The position numbers and the translations under genes were made by a program. A stretch of DNA of 64,000 bases from NCBI GenBank assembly GCA_944389935.1, contig CALXOE010000015.1:1-64000 (forward strand), in the 5' to 3' direction. The stretch comes from an uncultured Victivallis sp. GTDB lineage: Bacteria > Verrucomicrobiota > Lentisphaeria > Victivallales > Victivallaceae. Of this stretch, positions 35,196-44,300 are shown piece after piece (position 1 is the first letter of the stretch; each line of letters starts with the position of its first letter). The notes under the pieces are model-generated. The model worked only from the letters and a program-made list of their open reading frames with translations. It was not told where the DNA came from and did not search any database.

Positions 35196-36239
35196 TCAGC
35201 GCAGGACGCGGCGCAGAAAATCCGCGTAGATGGGGCCGAATTTCTGCTGGGAGTATTCAAAAGCCAGATGGCGGGCGTTCATTGCGAACCGTCCCCGGAT
35301 CGTGTCGTCTTTCAAACGAATCAGAGCATTGGTCCACTCTTCGGGGGTTTCCGCGAGATAGCCGGTTTCGCCGTCCCGCAGAACTTTCGTGTTTTCTCCG
35401 ACGGGACTCGCGATGGCGGGAACTCCCGCCGCCAGATATTCGATCAATTTGAATGCCGACTTCCCGGCGGCGAACGCATCTCCGGCTGGAAGCGGCATGA
35501 TTCCGATATGGCAACGGGCGAGGAGTTCCCCCTCCCTCGCCGCGGACCAGTCGACAAACCGCATGTTCACGCCCGGAATCGCCCGCGAGGCAAGCTCTTT
35601 CCGCGCAATGACCAGCAGCTCGAAATCCACCGCGAGAGCCATCGACTGGAGCGCATCGGCATGGGATTCGAGATATTCGTAAGTGACCGGCGTTCCGATC
35701 CAGGCGACCGTGAAATCGGGGAATTTCCGCGCCTGTGCCGGGTAGGACTCCAGATTCACCGCCGTCGGAATTTTAATGACGTTCGCATTATGCTTTCGCG
35801 CCTTTTCGAGCAAGAGATCGTTCGCACAGACCACACCGGCCGCACCGGCGATGAGTCGGTCATATTTCTCCGCAAGTCTCCCGCGGCCCTCGTATTTCAG
35901 CCAGACATTGTCGTCGAAATTCAACACGTAGCGGCGGTTGCGCAGGAAGTGCGATTCGATCCCGAAAGCGAGTTCCGGCAGCAGTTCATATTCGATGAGC
36001 AGCCGCTCCGGCAGATGTGCGCTCATCGTTGCGAGCCGCCGCAGCAACGCCTCCGCGGCGAGCAGACGGGATTTTCCGTTGCCCGCGTAGAGCCGCTTCA
36101 GATAGGCATCCGGAAAAAACGGGTGGAAATGCGGAGAGAATCCGGCCGCCTCGAATGCGTCTTTGTAGTCGAAATAGCGCAGACGACTCGATGCGCCGCG
36201 CCTTCCGTACCGGGTGAAAATACCGAGTTTCTCCGCCAC
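35196..36239 (-). CDS. GT4-like glycosyltransferase
   Basis: A 347-residue GT-B glycosyltransferase. The N-terminus (LGIFTRYGRRGASSRLRYFDY) is of the type that binds an acceptor. The C-terminal half contains AGKSAFKLIEYLAAGVPAIASPVGEN, which holds the E-x7-E type donor motif of family 4. The GTG at 36239 with an upstream GGAGGAG is my best start; an ATG at 36290 without a ribosome site is the alternative. It is alone and divergent from the glnK-like gene, so no pathway is evident. Confidence 0.85.
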   Translation of the reverse strand: MAEKLGIFTRYGRRGASSRLRYFDYKDAFEAAGFSPHFHPFFPDAYLKRLYAGNGKSRLLAAEALLRRLATMSAHLPERLLIEYELLPELAFGIESHFLRNRRYVLNFDDNVWLKYEGRGRLAEKYDRLIAGAAGVVCANDLLLEKARKHNANVIKIPTAVNLESYPAQARKFPDFTVAWIGTPVTYEYLESHADALQSMALAVDFELLVIARKELASRAIPGVNMRFVDWSAAREGELLARCHIGIMPLPAGDAFAAGKSAFKLIEYLAAGVPAIASPVGENTKVLRDGETGYLAETPEEWTNALIRLKDDTIRGRFAMNARHLAFEYSQQKFGPIYADFLRRVLR

Positions 36240-36449
36240 CGTCTCCGCCTCTCCTCCTTTGTGTGAGCGTTTCCGTCCGGGTGGTAACATAGCCCGACAT
36301 CGATATTTTTTCAACCTCCGCGGCGAAAAGAGCGGTTTTACATTTTTTGTCATATCGAGTTCCAATATGAACAAAATTGTAAAACCCTGTTTCGGGGCAT
36401 CGTGAGTCGCAATCGTGGTTTCACGCTCCGGAGCACACTTTTGAGATTT

Positions 36450-36465
36450 TGGCACGCCTTTTGCT
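36450..36465 (+). promoter_or_regulatory. Sigma54 (RpoN) promoter of glnK-amtB
   Basis: TGGCAC, five bases, TTGCT: an exact match to the -24/-12 consensus, 38 bases before the glnK-like ATG. It implies nitrogen control through an NtrC-type activator not present in this window. Confidence 0.85.
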
Positions 36466-36502
36466 TTCACTGTGCCGAACCCGAAACAACCAGGAGGTGC
36501 TT

Positions 36503-36844
36503 ATGAAACTCATTATCGCCTACATCAAACCGGAAAAGCTGAATGCGGTCAAGCAGGAGCTTTACAAGCGCAGCATTTTCAAGATGTCAGTAAGCAACGC
36601 ACTCGGCTGCGGTCAGCAGAAAGGGTACGTCGAGGCGTACCGCGGTGCGATCTCCGAAGTGAATCTGCTCAAGAAAGTACGACTCGCGATCGGAGTGAAC
36701 GACGAATATGTCGAAACCACCATCGACGGCATCATCGCCGGAGCCCGGACCGGCCACATCGGAGACGGCAAGATCTTCGTTCTGCCGATGGAGGACTGCA
36801 TCCGGATCCGCACCGGCGAACATGGCCCGGAGGCGATCGGATAA
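36503..36844 (+). CDS. glnK: PII nitrogen regulatory protein (GlnK-like)
   Basis: A 113-residue trimeric signal protein that binds ATP/ADP and 2-oxoglutarate and usually gates AmtB. It aligns without gaps to E. coli Gln[12 protein letters not shown] matches RQKGHTELYRG, and the B-loop is [15 protein letters not shown]. At the uridylylation position 51, where E. coli has Tyr, this protein has Ser (YRGAISEV); Tyr46 is kept. Regulation by GlnD uridylylation therefore looks lost. The ATG at 36503 follows AGGAGG. amtB follows 29 bases downstream. Confidence 0.95.
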   Translation: MKLIIAYIKPEKLNAVKQELYKRSIFKMSVSNALGCGQQKGYVEAYRGAISEVNLLKKVRLAIGVNDEYVETTIDGIIAGARTGHIGDGKIFVLPMEDCIRIRTGEHGPEAIG

Positions 36845-36873
36845 CCCGGAATGAAACAGGCAGGAGACAGGAA

Positions 36874-38217
36874 ATGATGAGAAACAAGTGGAAAATCTTT
36901 TCGGGAGCGGCATTGCTGTTTGCCGCCGCGGCGCTCCCGGCAGCAGAAGAGGCGGCCGCCGAACCAGCGACAGTGGAACAGGCGCTTTTTTACGTTGACA
37001 ACCTCTGGGTGCTGATCGGCGGTATGCTGGTCTTTCTGATGCACCTCGGTTTTGCGACGGTGGAGTCGGGACTCTGCCGGGCGAAGAACTGTACGAACAT
37101 TCTTTTCAAGAACACGCTCGTTCCGGCGATCGGGTTCCTGACCTACGCGGTGATGGGTTTCTCGCTCATGTACCCCGGTGAGGCGTGGAAGATCGGCAAG
37201 ATCCTCGGCTTTGCGGGATTCGGGATGGGCTCGAATCCGGACGCGACGATCGCCGAGGCGATGGCCTACAACGGCCACTTCACCTACTGGGCGGACTTCT
37301 TCTTTCAGGGGATGTTCGCCGCAACCGCCGCGACGATCGTTTCGGGAGCGGTGGCGGAACGGGTGAAAGTCAAGGGATTCCTGGTATTCACCCTGGTGTA
37401 CGTGATGCTCGTCTACCCGGTGATCGGTTCGTGGGGATGGGGCGGCGGCTGGCTTGCCGGGATGAATTTCCATGATTTTGCCGGATCGACCTTTGTTCAC
37501 AGCGTCGGCGGCTGGGCAGCGCTTGCGGGCGTGATCCTGCTCGGGCCCAGAATCGGAAAGTATGTAAACGGCCGGGCGATGCCGATCATGGGTCACAGCA
37601 TGCCGCTGGCGACGATCGGTGTGTTCTGCCTGTGGCTCGGCTGGTTCGGATTCAACGGCGGATCCATTCTCTCGGCGGAACCGACGAAGATCTCGTTCGT
37701 GCTGTGCACGACGATGTTCGGAGCCTCGGCGGGAGTGCTCGGAGCGATGCTCTGCAGCATGTTCTTCCTCCACAAGCCGGATCTCTCGATGACCTTGAAC
37801 GGCTGTCTGGCCGGACTTGTGGCGATCACGGCAGGTGCGGACTGCGTGAGCCCGACTTCCTCGATCATCATCGGCCTGGTCGGCGGTGTGATTGTGGTCC
37901 CCGCAGTGCTGATGTTCGACCGGTTGCAGCTTGATGACCCGGTCGGTGCGCTGTCGGTCCATCTCGTCAACGGAATCTGGGGAACGCTTGCGGTCGGCAT
38001 CTTCGCTTTCCCGGAATGCGGATACAGCTTCTGGACGCAGCTGGTCGGCGTGCTGGCGGTCGGCGTGGTGGCATTCCCTGCGGCATTCCTGATCTTCTGG
38101 GTGCTCAAGCATACGATGGGAATCCGGGTCTCGGAAGAGGAGGAGCTGCGCGGACTCGACCTCGGGGAACATGGAATGGAGGCTTATCCGGGATTCCAGT
38201 TCTTCAGCAATCAGTAA
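36874..38217 (+). CDS. amtB: Ammonium transporter
   Basis: A 447-residue Amt/Mep/Rh channel in the inner membrane. A cleavable signal (MMRNKWKIF, then a hydrophobic stretch ending PAAEEAAAE) precedes 11 transmembrane helices. The twin pore histidines are seen in STFVHSVGGWAALAG and LSVHLVNGIWGTLAVG. Other signatures are FFFQGMFAATAATIVSGAVAER and GSWGWGGGWL. Two ATG codons (36874, 36877) follow AGGAGACAGG. It is co-transcribed with the PII gene from the sigma54 promoter, a standard nitrogen-starvation unit. Confidence 0.97.
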   Translation: MMRNKWKIFSGAALLFAAAALPAAEEAAAEPATVEQALFYVDNLWVLIGGMLVFLMHLGFATVESGLCRAKNCTNILFKNTLVPAIGFLTYAVMGFSLMYPGEAWKIGKILGFAGFGMGSNPDATIAEAMAYNGHFTYWADFFFQGMFAATAATIVSGAVAERVKVKGFLVFTLVYVMLVYPVIGSWGWGGGWLAGMNFHDFAGSTFVHSVGGWAALAGVILLGPRIGKYVNGRAMPIMGHSMPLATIGVFCLWLGWFGFNGGSILSAEPTKISFVLCTTMFGASAGVLGAMLCSMFFLHKPDLSMTLNGCLAGLVAITAGADCVSPTSSIIIGLVGGVIVVPAVLMFDRLQLDDPVGALSVHLVNGIWGTLAVGIFAFPECGYSFWTQLVGVLAVGVVAFPAAFLIFWVLKHTMGIRVSEEEELRGLDLGEHGMEAYPGFQFFSNQ

Positions 38218-38266
38218 TTCTCCGCGGAGAGCCGGGAAGTGCTCCTGAACATCCCGGCAATCCGGA

Positions 38267-38303
38267 CGGGAATCGGTGTGGACAACCGGTTCCCGTTTTT
38301 TTT
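38267..38303 (+). terminator. glnK-amtB terminator
   Basis: An 11-base stem CGGGAATCGGT / ACCGGTTCCCG (one G-U pair), seven-base loop, followed by eight T. Confidence 0.9.
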
Positions 38304-38355
38304 GCCCCTCCCCGGTCGACAAGAAGGAATGTCCTCGAAAAATCCCGTCCGGTGC

Positions 38356-38383
38356 TTGCAATCGGCTATCGATGTTGTATAGT
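38356..38383 (+). promoter_or_regulatory. Promoter of the small repeat protein
   Basis: TTGCAA, 16 bases, TATAGT, 62 bases before the ATG at 38445. Confidence 0.6.
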
Positions 38384-38444
38384 AACTTTGATAGCTGTTT
38401 TTCGCTCTGATTCAACCTGAAACCTGAACAGGAGGCGTGCAATC

Positions 38445-38870
38445 ATGAAAAAAATATTGGTTGGAATCATTCTGGCGGCGGTGATATTCCCGGGCAGTGC
38501 GCTGATGGGAAAGGCCGCGGAGGCGATCGTTCCTGCGGATGTCTCCGTCCGGGTTCAGTATCAGATCCAGACCCCGGGCAGCAGTTCATGGAGGAGCGTG
38601 ACCACCTCCCTCCGCGGCGCGGTGACGGAGTCGATGATGGTCAACCAGCTTTCGGCCGGGCATCCCGGCAGCAAAGTCCGCATTCTCTCCGCCTCCTGGG
38701 GAACGCCGGTCTCCCATCTGGTACGATACCAGATGAAACAGGGGAACGCCCCCTGGACGACTTCGACCACCACTTTAAACAACGCTCTGACCCAGTCCAT
38801 GGCGAAAAACCAGCTGAGGGCGAGATATCCCCGGGCTCAGATCCGGATTTTGAGTTTTGTGCGCAGATGA
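38445..38870 (+). CDS. Small secreted protein with a duplicated domain
   Basis: A 141-residue protein; I do not recognise the family. A signal peptide (MKKILVGIILAAVIFPGSAL) is followed by two copies of a roughly 45-residue unit. Copy 1 runs from VRVQYQIQTPGSSSW to GSKVRILSASW, copy 2 from HLVRYQMKQGNAPW to RAQIRILSFVRR. Shared features are a YQ strand, a W, a Thr/Ser-rich turn, a helix with L..A.T.SM..NQL, a (H/Y)P turn and a final IRIL strand. The start follows CAGGAGG. It is probably a periplasmic or surface binding protein with internal pseudo-symmetry. No operon partner is seen. Confidence 0.8.
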   Translation: MKKILVGIILAAVIFPGSALMGKAAEAIVPADVSVRVQYQIQTPGSSSWRSVTTSLRGAVTESMMVNQLSAGHPGSKVRILSASWGTPVSHLVRYQMKQGNAPWTTSTTTLNNALTQSMAKNQLRARYPRAQIRILSFVRR

Positions 38871-38987
38871 CAGGCACGGCCGATTTCTCCGTTCCGCTTT
38901 CGCGGGTCGTTTCCGCGTTTCCAGGTGCGGGATGCGCGGCTCTCGCCGATTGATTTTTCGGGAAAAAAATCCGCCGGACGCGGTTGC

Positions 38988-39006
38988 TGTGACATATTTT
39001 GTCACA
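38988..39006. promoter_or_regulatory. Palindromic operator upstream of vWA gene
   Basis: TGTGACATATTTTGTCACA has perfect seven-base arms around five bases. It resembles CRP/FNR-type half-sites (TGTGA/TCACA), but the spacing is three bases longer. It lies 66 bases before the vWA gene, near a TTGTCA -35-like element. Confidence 0.5.
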
Positions 39007-39071
39007 GGCGGGCGTACATATTATCTCCAGAACCGGCCCGCAAACGAAATTCAATCAAAAAGGGGGGAATC

Positions 39072-39671
39072 ATGAAAGACTGCACCCACATCTGCATCGT
39101 ACTGGACGCATCCGGCTCCATGAGCTGGCTTGAAACCGAGACGAAGAAAAATTTCAATGAGTTTCTGAATAAACAGCGCGAATTCCCCGGGAAAACGGTT
39201 TTTGACCTGTATCAATTCTCCGACCGGGCGAAACGAATCGTCGAGCGCGTCGATTTGTCGACGTTTCAGGACGATCTGATGGAGAACTATCACTGCAACG
39301 GCTGCACCGCTCTGAACGATGCGGTCTGCATCGCGATCGACACTCTGGGACAGGAACTGGCAGCCATGCCGGAGTCCGAACGCCCCGAACACGTGCTTTT
39401 CGTAATCATCACCGACGGCATGGAAAACGCGAGTCGGGAGTATTCCGCCGGAGATGTCAAAAATCGCATCAGGCATCAGACGGAAGTTTACAGCTGGGAG
39501 TTCGATTATCTGGCGGCGAATCAGGACGCTTTTGCAACCGGCGCGGAGCTGGGGCTCTCCTCGGACAGCTGCATGAATTTCTGCGCGTCCCCGACGGGAA
39601 TTCAAGGCGTCACCGCATATTTGTGCGAACGCAGTTTCTCCATCCGGCAGAAATCCCGCCGGAAAAAGTGA
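39072..39671 (+). CDS. von Willebrand factor A domain protein
   Basis: A 199-residue stand-alone vWA domain with no signal peptide. The metal site (MIDAS) shows D12-A-S-G-S16, a Thr region in NGCTALNDAV, and VIITDGMENAS. It is cysteine-rich for its size (YHCNGCTAL, CASPTG, YLCERS). Similar short cytoplasmic vWA proteins occur in stress or phage-related contexts, but the partner is not visible here. The ATG at 39072 follows AGGGGGG. The gene is flanked by an operator-like palindrome and converges on the CsgG-like cluster. Confidence 0.88.
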   Translation: MKDCTHICIVLDASGSMSWLETETKKNFNEFLNKQREFPGKTVFDLYQFSDRAKRIVERVDLSTFQDDLMENYHCNGCTALNDAVCIAIDTLGQELAAMPESERPEHVLFVIITDGMENASREYSAGDVKNRIRHQTEVYSWEFDYLAANQDAFATGAELGLSSDSCMNFCASPTGIQGVTAYLCERSFSIRQKSRRKK

Positions 39672-39747
39672 GCCGCCGTTCGGAGAAAAGGCCGCCGGCG
39701 GGAGAAACGGCAATACGCCGTTCTCCACCGCCGGCTTCCCGGTCCGA

Positions 39748-40653
39748 TCACTTCATGGCCGGGAAGAGTTCTCCGGCGAGGCGGAGCGCCGCCTGTTCGA
39801 TGGAATCCTTGGCGGCGATCACGTAGGTCGCGCCGGCGAGAGTCTCTTTCGCCGTTCCGGTTGCGAGGAGTTTCTTTCCGCCGTCCGAGACCGACAGCTC
39901 CACGCGCGCCGAGGCGGAAGTGAATTTCCGGTAAAATCCGGACTGGGCGGCAACCGCTTCGCCCGTCACGATGAAATCGGCCTGGTCTTCCCGCTTCACG
40001 ACCTCGAATCCGAGTTCGAGCAGCAACGCTTTCAGGGCGGTTTCCGCCGCGGGGTCGGGAACCGCGACCTGAATCTCCTCTTTCACACGGACGAACACCT
40101 TGCGCTGTCTGCCTGCAACTGTGTCGGCCAGCTGTTTCGCAACGGAGTTGACACTCTGCGGTCCGGGCAGCAGCTTTTCCGATTGTTTCTCCAGAATCGC
40201 CGCGATTTTCGGTGCGATCTCCCCGGTCATTTCGGCGAATTCGCCCGTGCCGGAGACACTGCACCCCATCACCCGGCTGGTTTCCGTGCCGATAATCTTG
40301 GCGACGAGGTACTGTTTTTCGCCGGACCGGAACATCGAGCCGGTGATGATGATCCGGGCGCCGACGAGTTTGCCGAGTTTGAGCTGACTCTCTTTCTCCA
40401 CGAGTCCGACGGCGGAGAGCTGCAGTTCATCCAGAGCCTTGTCGAGTTCGGCGCGCTCGACCAGTTCCGCCGAACCGGTCTCCAGCAGGGCGATTCCGAC
40501 CAGTTCCGCGATCGATCTGCCGTCGGCGGCCTGCCCGCCGGAGCGGGCTCTCACCTCAAACGGCAGCACCGCGACGGTCGGAATTTGTACACTCTCCGCC
40601 CATACGCCCGAAACAGCGAGAGCCGCCAGCAGAATCAACGTGATTTTCTTCAT
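39748..40653 (-). CDS. Secreted CsgG/LpoB-like protein
   Basis: A 301-residue exported protein: signal MKKITLILLAALAVSGVWA, then a CsgG-type domain. Diagnostic parts are TVAVLPFEVR, LVERAELDKALDELQLSA and LGKLVGARIIITGSMF, the pattern seen in CsgG, LpoB and related outer-membrane-associated proteins. The second half (from about 160) is a different alpha/beta domain that repeats part of the fold (VFVRVKEEIQVAVPD ... LLELGFEVVKRE). No lipobox is present. It is the last gene of the ECF sigma factor cluster, overlapping the gene before it by four bases. Confidence 0.75.
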   Translation of the reverse strand: MKKITLILLAALAVSGVWAESVQIPTVAVLPFEVRARSGGQAADGRSIAELVGIALLETGSAELVERAELDKALDELQLSAVGLVEKESQLKLGKLVGARIIITGSMFRSGEKQYLVAKIIGTETSRVMGCSVSGTGEFAEMTGEIAPKIAAILEKQSEKLLPGPQSVNSVAKQLADTVAGRQRKVFVRVKEEIQVAVPDPAAETALKALLLELGFEVVKREDQADFIVTGEAVAAQSGFYRKFTSASARVELSVSDGGKKLLATGTAKETLAGATYVIAAKDSIEQAALRLAGELFPAMK

Positions 40654-41357
40654 TTTGCTTCCTCCATAAGCTGCCTGATGAAAAGTACATTATCGATGTT
40701 GTCCCAATCCAGATCCGGCGTGATGATGACGATTCGCCGGCCGGGAGACTCAAGTTTGAGGTACGTCAAGTCTCCTCTCAGATCGAGTTTCAGCTCTTTT
40801 CTGTCGTAATAGACGCTCAAGACGCCGGGATTCTTAGCGCGTCCCCCCGAAAACTCCTCCCAGTTTCCGCCGATCACGAGCGGGAAATCCCGTTTGTCGG
40901 GGAAACAGAGCGTAAGTTTACTGCCCGGGGACTCCGTCCCGCCCGGGGAGAGGAAAAATCCGCCCGACACGGCGATCTCGTCCGGTCGCAGCGACGGCGG
41001 CTCGGCGAGCATCCCCATTCCGAGCTCGATCAACCGGCGCAGCTGCCGCGGCGGCAGGGTGTTGTCGCTGACCAGATTCCATCCGGTCAGAGGCTGCGGG
41101 GAGTGGAACCGCAGTTTCCGTTTTTCCCCGTTCAACGTCAATTCGGTATCGAGAGCGGTTCCGGCTTCCAGCGCCGGGAGTTCCAGGCGGATTTCGCCGT
41201 CGCCGGAGGCGAGAATCCGCCCGTTCCCGGCGGAGATCTCCCACTTGCCGCAACCGGGCAGCGTGACGGGCCGCCCCGACCACAGGTTTACGACTTCCGT
41301 TCCGCACAACGCCAACGTAAGCACACACCAGCAGATCGACAGCGTCAGCGTCCTCAT
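40650..41357 (-). CDS. Secreted protein of unknown function
   Basis: A 235-residue protein that I do not recognise. It starts with an export signal (MRTLTLSICWCVLTLALCG), then an immunoglobulin-like beta region (LTLNGEKRKLRFHSPQP) and a C-terminal stretch with GRRIVIITPDLDWDNIDN. It overlaps the large CsgG-like gene before it and the small CsgG-like gene after it by four bases each (ATGA), so the three are translationally coupled and probably work together in the envelope. Confidence 0.75.
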   Translation of the reverse strand: MRTLTLSICWCVLTLALCGTEVVNLWSGRPVTLPGCGKWEISAGNGRILASGDGEIRLELPALEAGTALDTELTLNGEKRKLRFHSPQPLTGWNLVSDNTLPPRQLRRLIELGMGMLAEPPSLRPDEIAVSGGFFLSPGGTESPGSKLTLCFPDKRDFPLVIGGNWEEFSGGRAKNPGVLSVYYDRKELKLDLRGDLTYLKLESPGRRIVIITPDLDWDNIDNVLFIRQLMEEAK

Positions 41358-44300
41358 ATCTTCTCCTTGACGATGAAATAGCGTTGATATCCGAGAAACA
41401 GCACCCCGTCCGGCCGTTCAAAAAGAGCGGAGCAGGCCGGCAGCCACAGCAGCGGCGACCGCTCCGGGGAGGCGAGATCGATCACTCCCGGCGTGCAGTT
41501 CGCGCTGAAAAGAAGTTTCCCGCGGAAACACCAGGGGCGGTTCATCTGCCAGAATCCCCCCTTGAGCACGACCGGCCGGGCCGCCGGATCGTCGAACCGG
41601 TATCGTTCGCCGCTCTGGTTGAACAGCCACTGCGCCCGTTTCTGCGCCGGATCGATCCGGTAGATCCGCTCTCCGTGCGCCATCGTGAAGCAGTAGACTT
41701 CATCCCGCTGCCGCCACAGCATGTCGATTCCGGCGCCGGAGAAGGGGAAGCGGACGAGGCGGGTGAAATCCCCGGAGACAGGGGAAACGGCATAGACCAT
41801 GGTGTTTCCCGGGGTGGTGACGGCGAAGAGCAGCATGTTTTCGTGCTCCAGGAGGGAGTTCACCTCGCGGATCTTCAGATGGTCGAGTTCATTCTGCGGT
41901 TCGACGCGGGCGGTGCTGAAGTGGATTTTCCGGCCGGAACCGTCCGGCGCGCAGGAGACCAGCGTGCAGAACTCCCCTTTGTAGAGATTGCCGCCGCCGA
42001 GTCCCCAGATCCGGTCGGAAGCTACCGCGAGCGAGACCGGAGGCACCGGCAGAAACTCCGGAATCTGCGTCCATTGTTGCGTTGTCCGGTCGTAACAGTG
42101 CAGATTCCCCCGTTTGTCGCCGATCACGGCGAGCGTTTCACTGACGGTGAACGGAGCCGGACGGCGGGCGATCACATCGTCGTTGCCGTCGAATTCTCCG
42201 TTTTTCAACGGAGTTTCCACGCAGGGAATGACAGTTCCGTCGTCGCGCATCGCTCCGAGCAGAATCCGGGCGTCACCGCTGCGGCGGAACAGCAGCCAGG
42301 TTTCGTCGTCCGTGCGCGCCGAGCCTAGCAGGGTTTCGATCGTTCCGGACGCGGGGCCGGAGCGGAACAGATCCCGATACCGCCCGGTCTCGATGCGAAA
42401 GGCGCAATTCGCGTCGAAGAAGAGTTGTTCCGCCGCCCGGCTGCGGAAATTGCCCTCCCGGTCGAAGAGGCGCCAGAGGAGCGACGCATAAAGATTGGCG
42501 GTTTTGTTTTTCGTGAGCCGGTCATAATTGTATTTCCGCAGGGTTTTGACCTGTGGAACGAACGCTTCGGGCTTCTCCCCCTGCCGGATCATCATTTCCA
42601 GCATCGTCCAGTCGCCGACGGCATAGTGTTCCCGCCGGCAGGCGGCAAGTTCCCGGCGGTAGAGCGCAAGCGCGCCGGTGGTCTGGGCGACGAAATTTTC
42701 AAAGATTCCTGCCGCTCCGACGCTGCCATAGTGGGTCGGGCCGGACGGTGGTTCGAGCATCCGGGGAAAGTGATGCTTCGCCTCCGCGAAAAACTCCCGG
42801 AACACCTCGGCATAGCGCTCCTCCTCATCCTCCTGCGGAACGGCGCACACTTTCCGCATGTAACGCAGCAGCAGAAACTGCCGTTGAAGAAACGGAATGG
42901 AACTTCGCCGGATGAACTCCAGATATTCCGTCATAAGGGGTGAAGTCAGATGGCTGCGGATGATCCGGCGTCTGATTTCCGGCGAATCGCAAAATTCTCC
43001 GGCGCTCAGAAAATCCAGTGCCAGCCCGTGTCCGTTGCGCGAGATGATCGATGCGATCTGCTTGTTCCATTCCGGATGAGCGGCGTGCAGTTTCTCCGCG
43101 ATCCGGAAAAATTGCAGTTCCAGACTCAGCTGCTCCTTCAGGCACTGTTCGAGAGAGAGGTAGGATTCGAGGCGGCAGCTGCTGAGGCAGACGCGGCTGA
43201 AGTTGTTCAGTTCTTCGGGCGTGGAGATGGTTTCCGTGGCCGGGCACGGATGCCGGAGCCGCGCTTCCTCCCCCGCCAGTTGGCGCATTTCGCGCAGAAT
43301 CCCTTCCGCCAGTCGGTATTCGGCGCTTCCCGGGCGGCAGCGCCGCCGGTTCAGGCCCGGCAGAACGTAACTTGTGTACATGACGCCGCCGGAGTCGGTC
43401 TCTCGGGGGAACTCCTGCCGGAACTTCCGGCACCGTTCCCATTGCGCGGGCCACTCTTCGGCAAGCTCCGGCCAGGGGACGTTCCTGCGGAGATCGTCCG
43501 CCCGGTAGCGGATTTCGGCGAAGCGGTAGCGGGGATTGTCCGGAGCCAGCGCCAGCGCGGCTTCGAGTTTTTCCCGGCACTCCGGCGTGAATTTCGCATC
43601 GCTCATTTCCAGAGCGGAGAACTCCTCGAAGAACCGGGCAGCTTCCGTCCGCCGGCTGCGCCGCTGTTCGCGCTCCGGCTGAAACACGGTTTGCAGTTCG
43701 CCGCACACCGCTTCGCAAAATCCATCCGGGTCGGCAAATGCCACGTTTTTCTCACAGCGTCCGGCGAGTTGCCCGTCGAGATCGCGGACGAGAACTTTCG
43801 CGTTGACGCCATCGTCTTTCGCCTCGAATTCAATGCTCAGCAGCAGCGCGGAGGGGGCGAGTGCGAATGTCTGCCGGGTCAGTTCCCGTTCAGCGGTCAC
43901 GAGTCCGAGCCGGGAACGTTCCAGAATCTGGACTCCGGGAATCCGGAGCAGCCGCTCTTCGAGCCGCGGAACGAGAGCCTCGAGTTGCGGTTCCCGTTTT
44001 TGCGGAATTCCCACCATCCGCACGGAGACAATGGCCAGATAGAGGGGGATTCCCCGGCGGCTTTCGGCGATCGCGCGCCGGAGATCGTCCGCCGGATGTT
44101 CCGACTCTCCGCTCCGGATCAGAAATCCGTTTTTTCCGTTGAACACAATCAGCCGTTTTCCCGACACGACGGCGAAGTAATCCGCGTGCGGAAAACAGCG
44201 AAGCAACTCCTGTGGCGAAAGCGCTGCGGCGTGCAGCCGGTGTTCCTGCAGAATCTTTTCGATTTCCGTGCGTTCGAGCAGCTGGATTTCCGGCGCGTCG

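Noticed and set aside
36240..36470. Longer N-terminus of the GT4 gene (starts up to 36470)
   Set aside because: It would cover the sigma54 promoter on the other strand and has no ribosome site; the glycosyltransferase fold begins at 36239.
36613..38442. 609-codon minus-strand open frame over glnK-amtB
   Set aside because: Opposite to two clear genes and across a terminator.
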